This document shows positions 23,030-38,700 of a stretch of 44,637 bases of DNA, piece by piece; within the stretch, counting starts at the first letter, position 1; every line of letters starts with the position of its first letter. Position numbers and translations under genes: made by a program. The stretch comes from Porogramme epimiltina (taxonomy: Eukaryota > Basidiomycota > Agaricomycetes > Polyporales > Polyporaceae), in assembly GCA_900155495.1 (NCBI GenBank), contig FTLJ01000606.1, positions 1 to 44,637 on the forward strand. The letters are read 5' to 3'. The notes below the pieces were generated by a model. The model did no database searches and was not told where the DNA came from. It was given only the letters and a program-made list of their open reading frames with translations.

Positions 23030-23881
23030 ATTTGTCTAGAAGAGGCTCGAACACGAGCGAGGGGGACGAAGAGAGCCCCCTTAAATCAACAGGACTATGT
23101 GGAAGACCGAAGGGGGCGTTGGGTCATGGTCATGGTCAAGGTCGTCCTTAACCACCGGCGCTGGGGCCCGAGACTCGAGTTGACATGCAAGTGAGTCCAG
23201 GGTCACGCTTGAAATGTGAACCTCACACGGTCACACGGTCACGTGTGTGTATAGGGCCAGTTCCCCAGGCGCTTCTTCGGGAGGCGTCGTTCCCAGGTCG
23301 GACTATTTCCGTCAAGTCTACTACTCTTGCTTCACTTTAGCAAGGGTGCGTAAGACCAAATGTGTATGCCACAGCAGTACTCTCGTTGAGATGCTCACGA
23401 ATCTACCAGACCTTTCTGTTTGCTGGCGCCGTATCCCAAGGTGCTGTTGGAGGCGACGAGCATCGTGCCAATCGTGTCGGCCAATGCAGCACTTCGCTGT
23501 CACAGAAGGAGGCCATGCACGACCGCCTTTAAGGATTTAATCCCTTCTGCGACCGGGGTCTATGGCGGCAGACGACCGCAAAGACGGGACGTGTCGACGT
23601 CATTGTGTCGACCAAAGGTCGGGCGCTTAACCGCAGCGACGTTGTGGCGGCTGGTCTTGACATTCTAAGCAAGTACACGCCCATATCGGGCGAAAGTCTG
23701 AGCACACCACGATCTGAGGCCGTTCGCTCGAGAAGACGCGGCGGGATGCGAATTTGGGTTGCAAGGAATATATAAGGACGCACAGAAGCGGCTGCTCCTC
23801 ATCCCACCTTCCCACTTTCCTTCTAGTCTAGTCTCGTTTAATCGGTCCTCAAGCCTCCAGTCTACCGCCCCGTCCCTCAAG
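23030..23881. promoter_or_regulatory. Divergent RING / secreted-protein promoter region
   Basis: This 852 bp region separates two head-to-head starts. It holds a tandem octamer TCACACGG (23223-23230 and 23231-23238) running directly into GTCACGTG, whose CACGTG core is 23240-23245. A TATA box sits near the secreted-protein gene. Open frames here are short and unconserved. Confidence 0.5.
23768..23775 (+). promoter_or_regulatory. TATA box of the secreted repeat protein
   Basis: TATATAAG lies about 107 bp before the ATG at 23882. The leader after it is pyrimidine-rich (CT-rich from about 23800), a typical setting for a strongly expressed fungal gene. It is the clearest TATA-type promoter I noticed in the window. 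Confidence 0.6.
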
Positions 23882-25306
23882 ATGCGCAGCCCGGTCATCG
23901 CCTTCTCTCTCCTTGCCGCGGCGGCGGTCAGCCCGTCGCTCGTCTCCGGTGCCCCTGCTTCCCCCAAGCTCGAGAACGCGCTCGCCCAGACGGAGGCTGC
24001 CGCTAGCACCCACCAGATCCGCGCTGCGCCTGATCTCCCCGGGCCCCTCAGCAGCCTCTCCAAGGCCCTCGGGGGCGCACCCCCGGCGCCCCCGGCCAGC
24101 GACGTCGAGGTCGACAACGGAGTCGAGCCGTCGAAGCGCACCGAGGCTCTGAGGCAGGCGGCCACGTCAAGCAAGGACGGAGACGACCAGCCCAAGCTCG
24201 ACGCTGTTAACACCCCCCAATTCGACTCCGTCAACGGCCCCCAGTCGGACGCCGTCAATGCTCCCCAGATGGACGCCGTTGACGGTCCCCAGATGGATGC
24301 TGTCGACGGTCCCCAGATGGGCGGCGCCCAGCACATGAAGCGTGCCGGCAACCAGGACACGGCGGGTGGTAACTCGTTCTCCGGTGCTGCCGGTAGCACC
24401 TCTGGCGGTAGTGTCTACAACGAGGCCGACCGCGGTCCCATCACGAACGACGACAATGGTAAGTCATTCAGAACACTCTTTGCTTCGCCGTTTTCATTAT
24501 TGTACACAGACCCCGCCACCAACGATGCCAGGATCGGTGGTAACTCGTACAGCGGTTTCTCGTACGGCGGTAGCGGCAAGGGCCGTGGTCCGGGCGGTAA
24601 CGCGTACTCCGGCGCGACTGGCACGTCGAACGGCGGTAGCGTCTACAACGAGGCCAGCTCCGCACGCCTCGACCCCGATACATACGCTATCAACAACCTC
24701 AACGGAGCAGATGGCACTGGGGCGAGTAAGTAATTCATGCTCATTTATATGCTGTCTCATCCTGATATTGGCGCTACAGACGCAGCTGGTAGGGGTGGGA
24801 ACTCGGAGAGCGGCACCGCCGTTGGCGGAAACGCATCGAGCCGGCACCGGTTCACCCCCCGTTCGCAGGACAGCGACACCGCTGGTGGTAACGCGTACTC
24901 TGGTGCGACGAACAACGTCAACGGTGGTTACATCGTCAACGACGCTGGCCGCGGCCGCCTCCGGAACGGCGTCGGCTGTAAGTTGCCCGTCTCCGAGTCA
25001 TTTTCGCTGCCGCTGACGCTGTCGCCTTGCAGCCAACACAGCCGGCCGGGGTGGCAGAACCATCTCTGGTGACGCCCTTGCTGGCTCGGGTGACGGCCGT
25101 GGTCCCGGAGGTAACGCGTACTCGGGCGCGTCGGGCAACGCTCGTGGTGGCAGCGTGGCCAACCAAGGTAGCGAGATCAGGAACAACGCGGGCGCTAGTA
25201 AGTCGAGACATACACGAGTGGGAGCGCATACTAACTTGCCACCTCAGACTCGGGAGGCCGTGGCGGCACATCGCAGACTGGTGACGCTGTCGGCGGCTCG
25301 GCTTAA
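23882..25306 (+). CDS. Secreted Gly/Asn-rich modular repeat protein
   Basis: Function unknown. Five exons (23882-24458, 24510-24725, 24780-24977, 25033-25197, 25248-25306) encode 404 residues. The N-terminus is a clear signal peptide (MRSPVIAFSLLAAAAV, small residues before a likely SGA cut). Next come five 8-residue units of the type D-A-V-N/D-x-P-Q-M (24200-24319). The rest consists of copies of a module with GGNxYSGAxG followed by GGSVYNE. All four introns are phase 1 and each internal exon carries about one module or two half-modules, so the gene seems to have grown by exon duplication. Two Lys-Arg pairs (before TEALRQ and before AGNQD) could be Kex2 sites. No cysteines are evident in the repeats. 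It may be a cell-wall or matrix protein; this is inference. Confidence 0.82.
24200..24319 (+). repeat. Five tandem 24-bp units encoding D-A-V-x-x-P-Q-x
   Basis: Five in-frame 24-base units inside exon 1 of the secreted protein encode DAVNTPQF, DSVNGPQS, DAVNAPQM, DAVDGPQM and DAVDGPQM. The last two are nearly identical in DNA, which suggests recent unit duplication by slippage. Confidence 0.85.
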
Positions 25307-25627
25307 GGGCTGGTGGTTGTCGCAGAACATACATAGGGCGTCTCGCGATTGGTATCTATTAGGGTGGTTGACAATCTATATACCCACATTCTCTTATATA
25401 TATATACCCTTTGAAGTTAGCTGGTTCGTCTGAGGCGTGGCACACGGACGGCAACTGGATAGAGCCTCGGGCATTCTATGCCGACACGCGGCAATGATTC
25501 TACCGATGTTTTGCGAAGCTGAATACACGTGTGCTGAGGCAGAGCTATCACGGTCATAGGCATGGTTGAGCGGCGTATAAGTATAACTATGAGCGGCGAA
25601 ACAGAGGGAGCCGGTCCTCCTACAACA
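25307..25627. other. Convergent 3' region with (TA)6 tract
   Basis: About 320 bp between the stops of the secreted protein and the ECD gene. It contains a TATATATATATA run at 25395-25406, which may act as an AT-rich 3' end signal. Nothing else stands out. Confidence 0.5.
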
Positions 25628-28687
<3,060 letters not shown>

Positions 28688-28944
28688 TTCTACTCGCAAC
28701 CACAGCGGCAAGAAAGAGCAAGCGCGATAGTGGGAACTTTTGCGACGATAAACGGGCTACGGCTGAGCAAATCGAAGTAGAGCAAAAAGCAGGGGATTCT
28801 TTGAAAGTGGCGCTGACAATCGCAAACGCGTCATAATTATGGTCACGTGGTGAGACGCACCTGCCATTCCTGGTGCGCTGTGGCAGCATTGGGAGGACGG
28901 CGAGCACATCCTGGAAGGCGACGACCTCGGTATTGCTCACCACC
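28688..28944. promoter_or_regulatory. Divergent ECD / V-ATPase F promoter with CACGTG
   Basis: A 257-bp bidirectional promoter. GTCACGTG at 28842-28849 matches the Cbf1/bHLH consensus RTCACRTG and lies about 95 bp from the V-ATPase F start. Function is inferred. Confidence 0.5.
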
Positions 28945-29521
28945 ATGGCCCATCCTCAGGAACGGACATATCTTGCAGTCATTGGGGACGAGGTACGCAG
29001 GCGTATTTGCTCCTTTTATATGTGCTGAGACTATGTCAGGATTCTGTGACTGGGCTGCTGCTAGCCGGCATAGGCAACGTCGGGCGGGACCAGAAGAAGA
29101 ACTTCCTCATCGTAGACTCGAGTGCGTATCCCTAAAGCGCGTGCTGTCCCCACCACACCTTTGACGATGACTCCGGCGGCCAGAGACACAAGTACCAGTC
29201 ATTGAAGCTGCATTCGAGGAGTTCACATCGCGGAAGGATATTGCTATTCTATTGATCAACCAGCATGTACGTCCTCATTTTCGTATCCCATACGTTCCTA
29301 GCCCAACTCCGTCAACCGTGTGTGCTAGGTTGCTGAGAAGATCCGGCCCACGGTAGACAAATACCAGGCTGCTTTCCCCGCGCTACTTGAGATTCCGTCC
29401 AAGGATCACCCATACGGTTTGTTGCTCAGTATTATTTACGGCATTCACCCGCTCACACGCGGTGACAGATCCTAGTAAGGATTCGGTTCTCAAGCGCGTC
29501 CAGAAGCTGTTTGGTGAATAG
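28945..29521 (+). CDS. VMA7: V-type proton ATPase subunit F
   Basis: Subunit F sits in the central stalk of the V1 sector and couples ATP hydrolysis to rotation on vacuole and Golgi membranes. Exons 28945-28992, 29040-29121, 29184-29266, 29329-29416 and 29469-29521 give 117 residues, the normal length. Family blocks: [81 protein letters not shown] and the C-terminal [10 protein letters not shown]. The start codon is ATG at 28945, followed at once by conserved sequence. All four introns are GT-AG, 47-62 nt. It is divergent from ECD and convergent with TIM21. Confidence 0.95.
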
Positions 29522-29889
29522 ACGGTTGGGATTCAATGGACCCCGAGTCATTACCCTAGGACACTTTGCATATGTATAGTAATTAGCGTTTCGTACATGT
29601 ACAACGATGATACCCCCATGCACACTGCAATGGGATTTGGTAGCTGCGATTAGGTCCAGGGGTGGTGCCCGCTCATGGACACCGCCTTCACGGGACGCGT
29701 CTACCGATGCCATCGTACTATAGGCTCTGCTTCGCGGACGCCATCTTTTCGCTGGATGAAAATTCGTCGAGGGTTCCTGGTATTTGAACCTGCACAAAGT
29801 AAACGCGTGTACCACCGCCATATACGTAGAATATACGCACTGGGCATGTCGATCAACAGATACCGGAACTCATAGTACCCTTGATCATT
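29522..29889. other. Convergent 3' region VMA7 / TIM21
   Basis: About 370 bp between two convergent stop codons. I see no gene, repeat or RNA motif; it should hold both 3' UTRs. Confidence 0.5.
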
Positions 29890-31120
29890 CTAGAGTATGG
29901 TCAGCCATTTGCGCGAAAACAAGCATGAAAACATGCGCACCATGACGAGGTCTGCATGTACTTCACCCTCCGTGAATGCTGGGCCATTCCACGTATCTGA
30001 GGACGAGCCCCCCGACCTTGACGACCCCTTTATGCCAGAAAACAAACCGGTGACCGACGAGATCCATCCGCTCTCTTCCTTGGCTGCTTTTTGTTCTGGT
30101 ACAGGCACGATTTGTGGGGCGGCTTGAGCATCCTCCGCGCCCGTCAAGAACCTGAACATGCCCCGGCCCATGTCTACGACTCGCTGACCTTTCTTCATCG
30201 CCTCTTCCTTCATATCCTCAGCCGACATCTCTTGCAAGGTCTCTACTGTGCCCTGAACCTTGTGGGATAATCGCGACAGCACGCCGTCGTCTTCGCCCTC
30301 CGTATAAGCTTGCCTGGATGATCCGGGAGTGTGGCCTTGCACGTAGAAGTTCAGCAACATGTGTTCGCGGCCGGTTGAGTCGATGAAAATCTGAGACGAG
30401 ACGTAATGATTGCGGTGCCGTGGCCGAGATACCGTTGGAGGGTGATTATGGAAAATGAGAGGGTCTTGGAGGTACTGTCGTAGCTTTTACACGGACCGTC
30501 GTAAATACGGGGAAAGCCAGGTATGCGTAGTGGTCGTTCTGTACATACCTGCGGAGAAGCTTTAATAAGCTTGCAGGCTTTATTGTACAGCACGGTGGGC
30601 GAGTTCGGAGAGAACATCTCCGACGTGAGTGCATAGATGAGTACAATGGAGAGACCAGCTCCAGCAAGGATGACGACGAGGTTCGACGTCCGAGCAGTCG
30701 TTCTCGCAACTATACCAATCGTCGCCTCTCCGCTCAGTACAGACGATGGATAAGTATAAATGAAATAGACGCACCCTTGCCCGCTGCGCTCAACTCCGAC
30801 CACTTTTTCTCCGGCTTCACCTCGTCCGGTCGCGGAGGTGTGATCCCAAGCGTGAACGGCCCCGCTGAGTCTTCACGTCGCGCACCACGCTGCGTCCTGT
30901 CGAGTGCATTTGATAGGAGTGAGGCGGAGGTCGGCCTGTTGCTGCTACTGCCTGCACCTGCACTAGGGCTCGTGTTCACGTTCGCGTGGGTTGCAAACGT
31001 CTGGGCCCCTGCGCCAGGCAGGACAAGGATACGGATCCGTGCGGAGAAGGCCGTCGGCGCCGCGGGCCTGCACAGGCGGCGCGTGTGGTGAAGGATGGTT
31101 GTCCGCGGCCGGAGGTTCAT
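29890..31120 (-). CDS. TIM21: Mitochondrial inner-membrane import subunit Tim21
   Basis: Tim21 links the TOM and TIM23 translocases and helps sort presequence proteins; its C-terminal domain faces the intermembrane space. Exons 30775-31120, 30549-30709 and 29890-30483 give 366 residues. The N-terminus is an Arg-rich mitochondrial presequence (MNLRPRTTILHHTRRLCRP). The membrane helix reads SNLVVILAGAGLSIVLIYAL, followed by the family block SEMFSPNSPTVLYNKAC, then LRQYLQDPLIFHN, SRPRHRNHYVSSQIF and GREHMLLNFYVQG. The intron 30484-30548 must be removed to join SPQ to LRQYLQ. A long charged C-terminal extension follows the Tim21 fold. It lies tail-to-head upstream of nothing on its strand except AIM18, 256 bp away; CACGTG occurs at 31212-31217, about 90 bp before the start. 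Confidence 0.9.
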
Positions 31121-31376
31121 CGTGGAGGGGTGCAGAGTGGGAAGCGAAGGCGACGAGACCGAAGTGGGCCTGAATTCGGAAGTCGAGTCGGCCTTCGACG
31201 CGGGGAAGGGCCACGTGCACAAACGCGCCTCATTTGCGCGCCGGCCGCGACGCGCGTCACCGTCGCGTCGCGTCGCGCTGACTGTCTGAGCAACCAAAAC
31301 CGTCGCATGGTAATTCGCCGGAATTACTACTCTAATGCCAAGTAATCTACAGCCTGACAATAACATAAACCCAAGC

Positions 31377-32446
31377 TCATAGGTGTTGCTGGACAAACTC
31401 GATCACCGACTCCTTCAGCTGCAACAACATACAAACTTCAGCCATGTCAGACTACTGGAGTGCGCGACGGAACATACCGGGGGACTAAGGCCTTTGCCTT
31501 CGAAGTATGTGAGAATAAATTCGCGAGCTAGCCAATCACTCTGTACGGCCCCCATGTCGCGCACGATGAGCGTGCGGGTTTCCTTCGAGTTAGACGACGG
31601 TGCTGTGACCAAAATGTCCAACGGGGAGTGCTTTGCCAGAGGAGCATTCGGGAACATGGACTTCAGCATCCTAAGCGGAGACTGAATAGCTAGCTCATCG
31701 TCGGGAGAAAGCTCGCCGCGCTGCTTGCACAGGATCTGACGTGCTTGCAGCGCGCGCATGAAGCCGTCGCGCAGATGTGAGTAGGAGGTTGATCGCGTGG
31801 GGACTACGAAGGGTTTCGTACTTCAATATACACGACACACAGTACAAGCACTCACTTATACGCAATACACATGCGGTGTTCTTTGCTATGTACTCAATCT
31901 TTTCCTCCGGAGACGCGTCCTTGGGTATCTGGGAGGGACTTAGATATGGCATAAACGATAGACATAGTCGGACGCACCACAAGCTGTGGGTTCGCCAGGT
32001 CGGCGTAGAATCCTATGGAGTAGACCTTGATACCCAGGAAAGACACCGTTCTTACACCAACACCCATAAGCGTGAATTGAGGTAGCGGGGTCTTAGACTG
32101 GATCTTGAGTGTTGTCGGGAAAGAAATTGACGTTGCGGGGTCCGCTGGAGAAGAACGTGAGCACCACCGAGGATATAGCGTCCGAAACCTTGCGTCTTTA
32201 CTGACCACGCGACTCCTCTGCAGTGGGAGCTTCCGCATCGAGGTAAACAGTCGAAGAAAGTGTGAAGCCGGCAGTTACGGCAAACGCAGAGCCCCAGAAG
32301 AGTGCTGAAGTCGCGAAAGTCCGCCGGTGTGCGAGAGCCTTCGTTGCCGCGTGAGAGGCCGACGAAAAACGTGACGGCGATGAAGAAGAGAAGGAGCGGC
32401 AGCTATGCAGAACGCTGCGAACGAATTTAGTGTGAAGCCAGCTCAT
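31377..32446 (-). CDS. AIM18: Aim18-like mitochondrial chalcone-isomerase-fold protein
   Basis: Fungal Aim18/Aim46 proteins are mitochondrial proteins with a chalcone-isomerase fold, reported to bind haem rather than isomerise flavonoids. Exons 32206-32446, 31978-32144, 31856-31928, 31478-31803 and 31377-31418 give 282 residues. The N-terminus is basic and Ser-rich (import signal), then a hydrophobic segment ALFWGSAFAVTAGFTL suggests inner-membrane anchoring. The family core reads LMGVGVRTVSFLGIKVYSIG, ASPEEKIEYIAKNTACVLRI, TRSTSYSHLRDGFMRAL and, at the end, ESVIEFVQQHL. The Arg of the PTRST block matches the position kept in the family. All four introns are GT-AG, 49-61 nt. The last exon is only 42 nt. 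Confidence 0.86.
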
Positions 32447-32787
32447 TGTTTTCGCGTCGTCGGCGGGAGATGGTGGGAGCTGGAAAGCCTGTGAGGCGGC
32501 TGAGGCCCGCCGAGACCCATTCCAAGGTGCCGGTCCCTAAGTCCGAGGCGAGCGGAGTACCGTCTAGAAGGAGCCACGTGATATGAGACGCGGGGGTGGC
32601 CCACGGGCGTCTGTTGATGCAGCTGGGAGGACGCGTCGCCCTCGCAGCCACCAACTCCGGCTTGACTTGGTCGGGCTTTGTACGCGTCACCCAGAGACTC
32701 GTAAGCCCCTCCAGTCCGCTTATAACGCTGCGCACAGTGAGTTCTCCTCTCATCAAACGCACCCACACCTGTATTCCTGCCTTCACC
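32447..32787. promoter_or_regulatory. Divergent AIM18 / BLM10-B promoter with CACGTG
   Basis: This 341-bp region holds CACGTG at 32575-32580; read on the minus strand it is ATCACGTG, matching the Cbf1/bHLH consensus. No TATA box or yeast proteasome control element is visible. An ATG-less open frame runs from here into BLM10-B. Confidence 0.45.
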
Positions 32788-35700
32788 ATGCTGCCAGACA
32801 CCCTGAATAACTCCTCCACTAACCTTACTCATCTAGATCCCCCTTCGTACGCCACTCTTCTCGGCATGGACGAAGACGACATTTCTGTCCCTGACTCCCC
32901 CTCCTCGGAGTCCGGGACGCTCTCCCCTGACGCTCTCGAGAGACAGCGCGCCTCTCTCCAGTCCTACCTCAATGCTCTCCCTTATGAATGCGAGGAACCG
33001 GATGAAATGCAAGCCAAATTGGAGCATATTGTCGGCCGCATTTCGGTCTGCGCAGAGACGAAGAACTGGCTTGTACTTACTACTTGGGATGGTATGCTTC
33101 AATGGTGCGCCTACTGCCTTTCCATGTCTCCACCCGCGCGATTGAGTGCATGAATGCATTCAGCTGGCTCCTCATGCGCTACCCCATGCCCAAATCTACC
33201 CGTGCCAAGTTGACCCGACTCTACTACGAGCTGTGTCTCGTTCCCGGCATTGAGCCCCGCGTCATGCGCAGCTGGGCAGACATGTTGTCTCGCCTCATCT
33301 GTAACAAGCCCGACAGCCGTCGGAAGCTGGACGCTCATGATCTGCAGCTTCCATGGAAGCCGCTGTGGCGTGTCCTCCAGAAGGAGCTGTGGCCGAAGAA
33401 GAGGATGCATGACTCCTCGTATGTTTCTTCACCCCGTCGTCTATGTCCTTCCCTCACCATGTACGGTAGACGGAATGTAGTGAACATCCTTCTTTTCGTT
33501 GCCGAGCAATGCAAGAGATACTATGCACCAAGCGAGATCCCTGATATGATCTCAATCTTCCTACCCATGCTCACCAAGGACGTGCGTAAATCTCACACCA
33601 GCTCGTTGCGCCTGAGCTGAATTAGTCCATATAGACCATCTTGACGATGGTCCCAGTCCTGACGTCATTCCTACCGCCCACTCATACGCACCTGTATATG
33701 CCAATGGTGTTCAAGCTATGGGAGGCTTTCAATTCCTCGCTCATAGACGACAGGTTCGTGGAGCTCTGTGGTGAGCTCGCAGAGGAACACATCGCTGGTC
33801 AATACGGGGACATCGGCGCGGAAGGCGCCGCCGAGTGGAAGACAGTAGGTATCTGGAGTGACGTAGAGTGGGCCTTCTTGACGGCAAAGACTCTGGGGTC
33901 AATGAGTGAGTTGATGCCCCTCACACCCATTGCTTTGCTCACGACGTCGTTTTCAGACGTCCCCGTCGGCGCAACTAGGGTATGTGGGGCATGAATGCTA
34001 ACGATCTCCTGTTGCTAAGTTTCGTGCGCAGGGCGCAAGTACAACTGCTGGTCATGCGGACACCATGGCCGACAAACAATCTCTGCGTATCAAGAAGTTA
34101 ATCAACAGAAGCAGTATGTGGATGTCCACATGTGCTAAAATGCCTGTTGTTAACAGTGTCCGTGCAGGTGCTCTCGCGAAGTTGATTGTCTACTCTTTAT
34201 CTCTAGATGGCCCCATCCGTTCAGATAACGGCAGTACTCCTGGTACACCTTCATCTGAGGGATTTGTCGCGGGGTCCAGAGCACTAGACTCGCTGGAGAA
34301 ACTGGTCACCAGCATCGAGTCGTTCTTCCACCCGTCAAACTACGGCATTTGGAGTTTAAATGTGAATGCATCAACTAGCATCACTCTGCAAGCAGCATGC
34401 TGACTAACGCTCGTCAGCTCACTCACTTCGTCCAACGTCTCATGGCAGAATTCTGCAAGAGGTGGAAGGATGAGCAGCAACCCAACTGCAAGACGCCGGT
34501 GGTAGGTGTCTGTTCCTTCATTTGAACTCATATCGCTAACTATAGTGTGCAGACGAGACGTCTCACCCCAGAGATTCGCCGTAACTTCATACTCATCTTG
34601 CGCACTCCCGTGCTCTTGTCGATGTTCTCTAAAGACCCCTTCACCATCAGCTACTCGCAAGCTGCGATGCGGTCTATGGCGCTTCTGGAACCCAACCTCG
34701 TCATGCCCGAACTTCTCGAACGAGCATACAGTGGGCTGGAAGTCGTCAACGAGACGCACCGGACCACAGCTGTGATGACCATGCTGTCTGCAGTCTCGCT
34801 TCCATTGGTGACCGAGCGCCTCTATCTAGGCGGGCAGAAACACGTCGTACCTCTTCTGGAGTTGTGCATCCCTGGCATTGATCTGGTGCGAAATTCATTG
34901 TATCGTAAAACACTCTCGCTAAGCCCAAACCACCGCAGAATGATCCAGTGAAGACGATTTGTGCGACGATGTTCATCACCTCTGTCGTGCAACATATCAA
35001 GATTGCCGATGTATCGATGCATCAAGTCGGGGTCGGCATCTCGAGCGACGCCCCCGCCGAAGAATATATGGACATTGACAATTCAGAGCTACCTGCCGGT
35101 GTCGATTCGCCTCATGTCCCCGTGCTCAGTCGTGAAGAGGAGCGGGCTCTCACGCGTGAAAGCACAGCAGGCTTCGCAGACTGGGTCACATCGCTCTTCC
35201 GGCGCGTTCTCGCGCTGTTCGAAAACCTGCCCGAAGAGGGCGGTAAGAAGGGTACAACGGGAGGCAAGATGGAAGAGGCTGTGCTCAAGGCCATCAAGGG
35301 TGCTCTCGATACAGTCTGCCTGCACCTATCCGACGCGCTCTTTGACCTCGTTCTCAAGCTTGTGTTCGAATACGCCAGCACAAACGCCAAATCAAACGCT
35401 GTTCGTGCTTTCGGGCAGCTCGTATCGTGCCTTGCTCGGGTCCGCCCCGAGAAGACAGTCGACCGGTTCTTGCCGTTCTGTATCTCGCAAATCCAAGAGG
35501 AGTTGAAGCATGGCGCATCGGGGATCCGGACAACCTCGACACACGAGGCGGTCCCCTCGGACACTACTCTTCATTGGAGTATGTTTCATCTCGTATGTAG
35601 TGCTATAGCATGCTGAGTCAAGTGTTAGACATGTCAATCCTGCGCGGTTGCTTTGGGTATGGTGGCTCGACGGTAAGCTCAGGCGGTAATTTTCTGCACT

Positions 35701-38700
35701 CCTAGTCCTGACCCCTAGTTGTAGATTCTCAAGTACAAAGACCAGCTGCTAGGGCTCATGGCACTTCTTGTCGAGAAGACGAAGAGCGAGCGCGGCTATA
35801 CTGGTACTGGCCGGTTGATCAATCGTATCCTGCATACCTCTGCCACAATCTATACGCTCAATTCGCGTTACGTCAATCCTGATGAATGGGACTCTCCAGG
35901 TTGGGGTGCAGAACGTATGTATGCGATGGACGTATGAAAATTGACATATTGCCGTCACTATAGACTTCAATCGTGACCCGACGTTGCAGTGGGGGAAGAT
36001 GTATGAAGCCGACGACGTTGATGTGGTTTGGCATGGTGGGTTATCCCTAGCGTTGGATTATTACCATACTCATTTGCCGAACCATCCAGTTCCCAGCCAC
36101 GAGGAGATTGAATTCGTCCTGGAGATACTGGACAAGATTGCAGCGCCTGCCCTCGACAAGGTCGAATCTCTTCTGGAAACTGCTGGAAAATGGGACAACA
36201 TTGCTCGCAACGACTTCTGTCGGTGAGTTTGCTCGTGTACTAGATCTACGAGGAATGCATCTCATTGTCTATCTCGTTCAGCTACCTCCACGCTGCACGT
36301 TCTGTGTGGGGCGGTTTGCCGACATTCCTCCTAATGGGCGAGAAGAACGTTGTTCACCCCTGCCTGAATGAGGAGATAGAAGTCCCCGAGCTACTCGTCA
36401 CTCCCCTCGACGTCAAGGCTGGTTTCGTGCTCACTGACCCCCAACACCCCCAGTACAAGCGAGCCATGGCGCACCGCACACGCTTTGGTGGGCTTGTACA
36501 CAGAGCTGCAAGTGTCTTGAGCAAAGAGAGCGAAGGCGAGGACCACATCGACGCTGTCATAGGGGTTTCACGTGCCATCGATGTTTACCTGCTCGAGTAC
36601 GCGATGACCCGGAGCAACTTCGAGAGCCTGACAAAGTCATACCGGCAAGCTCGCGAGTACGTATTTCTTCTTATCGCACTTCGATAATAGCTAAAGAAAA
36701 TTCTAGCTCTAATCGGATGTGGCCGAAGCAGAAGGACAACTCGCGTGTCGTGTTCCTGAAGCGTGCGCAAGTGTACAACGCGGGTCGGCTATACATGCAT
36801 GCGCTGTACCGTCGTCGAGATGCTCTGGACGACCAACTTCTCGAAGATCTGATTGAGATGTCCCTTTCGCCCTACACTCGGGTGCGGCGACATGCTCAAG
36901 CGATCCTCCATAACGCTTGCGGTGTAAGTGGTAACCTCCTCACGTGATGCTTATGGCTAACGAGTATACAGTATTTCGTCCGTTCCACGAGATTTACACT
37001 CCCTTATCTCTTCCGAGCTCTAGAGAAGAAGTCAGACCCCGACCGCATGAAAGGGGCACTGTATGTCATGTGGAACAAGGGCACTGCGGCGTATGCCCTT
37101 GCCGGTAAGAATTATTGAGTTCGTCCCTCAGTATTGTTGGCTGAGGAATTATACGGCAGACATTCACTCGCATGGGAAGTACCTATTGTCGTTATTGGAC
37201 TGCCAGCATCAAGAGAAGGTGGGAACTCTTTTCTTTCACTTAAGACGGGCATGCTTAGTCTCCGCGCAGCCTTCCGTCCAGAAACTCGTGGGGAGCGTAG
37301 CGCAAGACGCTCTTGTATATCTGAACGAGGAGTCTTGCCACACTGATGGGTTCACAGAGGATGTCCCGGGCGTGCTGGCTGCCCTGGAGGACCTGACGGG
37401 AGAGTTTTCGAGACCTATAGTCGATCAAGCGATCCTTAGAGCTGCTAAGGGGAAGTCTACAGCTCGTATTACGCTCAAGAACCGACGATACGCCGAGACT
37501 GTCAGTACATATAAGCACAAGATCTCTCTCTCTCTGGATCACTGAACAGCATCTAGGTGAACGCAATCCTAGACATAGCCGAGCGTCCCGCGACCCATGT
37601 AAGTTTCCTCCCCCAGAGCGTAAATAATTGACTCACTGATCATTCATAGTGGCGATACGTCCAATTTGCTATACGTTTCCTGTATGGTCTGCTCCGGAGA
37701 GACGCCACTCCCCCTCCAGCTCTGGCAGCATTCTTCCTGAAGCAGTGCATCAGCCCTCACACTACCATCCGTGTCACTGCACAAAAGTGGGTGGATGCCG
37801 TCGCATGCACGAGAAGAATTGTTTACCTAATTGCGTGATCTTTTAGGGCTGTCGTCAGGCTCTGCGCACACATCAAGATCCGAACTTTCTCAAAGTCCTC
37901 CGAACAACTATGGTTGGATGAATGGGAAAGTCCGTTGCGTAGGGATATTCCCGTAAACGACCCTTCGGAATTCCTATTGCACCACGGACAACCGGGGTAT
38001 CCCCCAGGGCGGGGAGGGTACGTGTTGATCTCCCTAGTCCTGTATAGTTGCGGTCTAAATCCCCCATTTTATAGCGACCTTCGCGTAGACAAATTTGAGA
38101 CCGGCTTCCTCATCTGGAGTCCAACGGTCAAAGCTTATCAAGCGGTCCCAGAAGGTCCCTCCGCATTCCAGTGGGAAGAAGCATCTAGACCGATCCTCAG
38201 CGCGATGAGTGAGGTCATGGACCAAGATAACTTCTTCACAGTGCTGGCACTCCTCTGGGGACAAGAGTCTATGAAGAATAGCACAACTCCTGAGTTAAGG
38301 GCGGAGAACGTTACGTTCATGAAGTCGATTGGTACGTTCTAGCTTAAGTTAGTCATGCTTGCAAAGGCTGAAGGAGGCCTAGCCAAGATGTTCGAACACG
38401 AGAAGCTGCAGGCGGTTCTCGACACGATCGACCCGCTTCTAGCGGACGGCGATCGCTACAAGCAGCGTTCCGGGGCTGAACTGCTGGCCGGACTATCGCG
38501 AGGTCAGGGAGCATTGTTTACCTAAATAACGTTAAGCTTACACAGCGCAGGCTCAAAACATTGGCCTAAGCAACATGTTGACCAACTATGGGGATGGATA
38601 ACCGAGCGTCTCGACCGCATCTACGGACAAATGAAACCAGACACTGTCTCGTTCTGGGAGAACCTATTCAGTGTACGTCACTCGTCGCTCCAGCGGAAAT

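Noticed and set aside
25395..25406. (TA)6 tract as a promoter TATA element
   Set aside because: It lies between two convergent 3' ends with no start codon downstream on either strand within promoter distance.
32596..32787. Longer N-terminus for BLM10-B
   Set aside because: Open upstream frame, but no in-frame ATG before 32788, and the length and start then agree with paralogue A.
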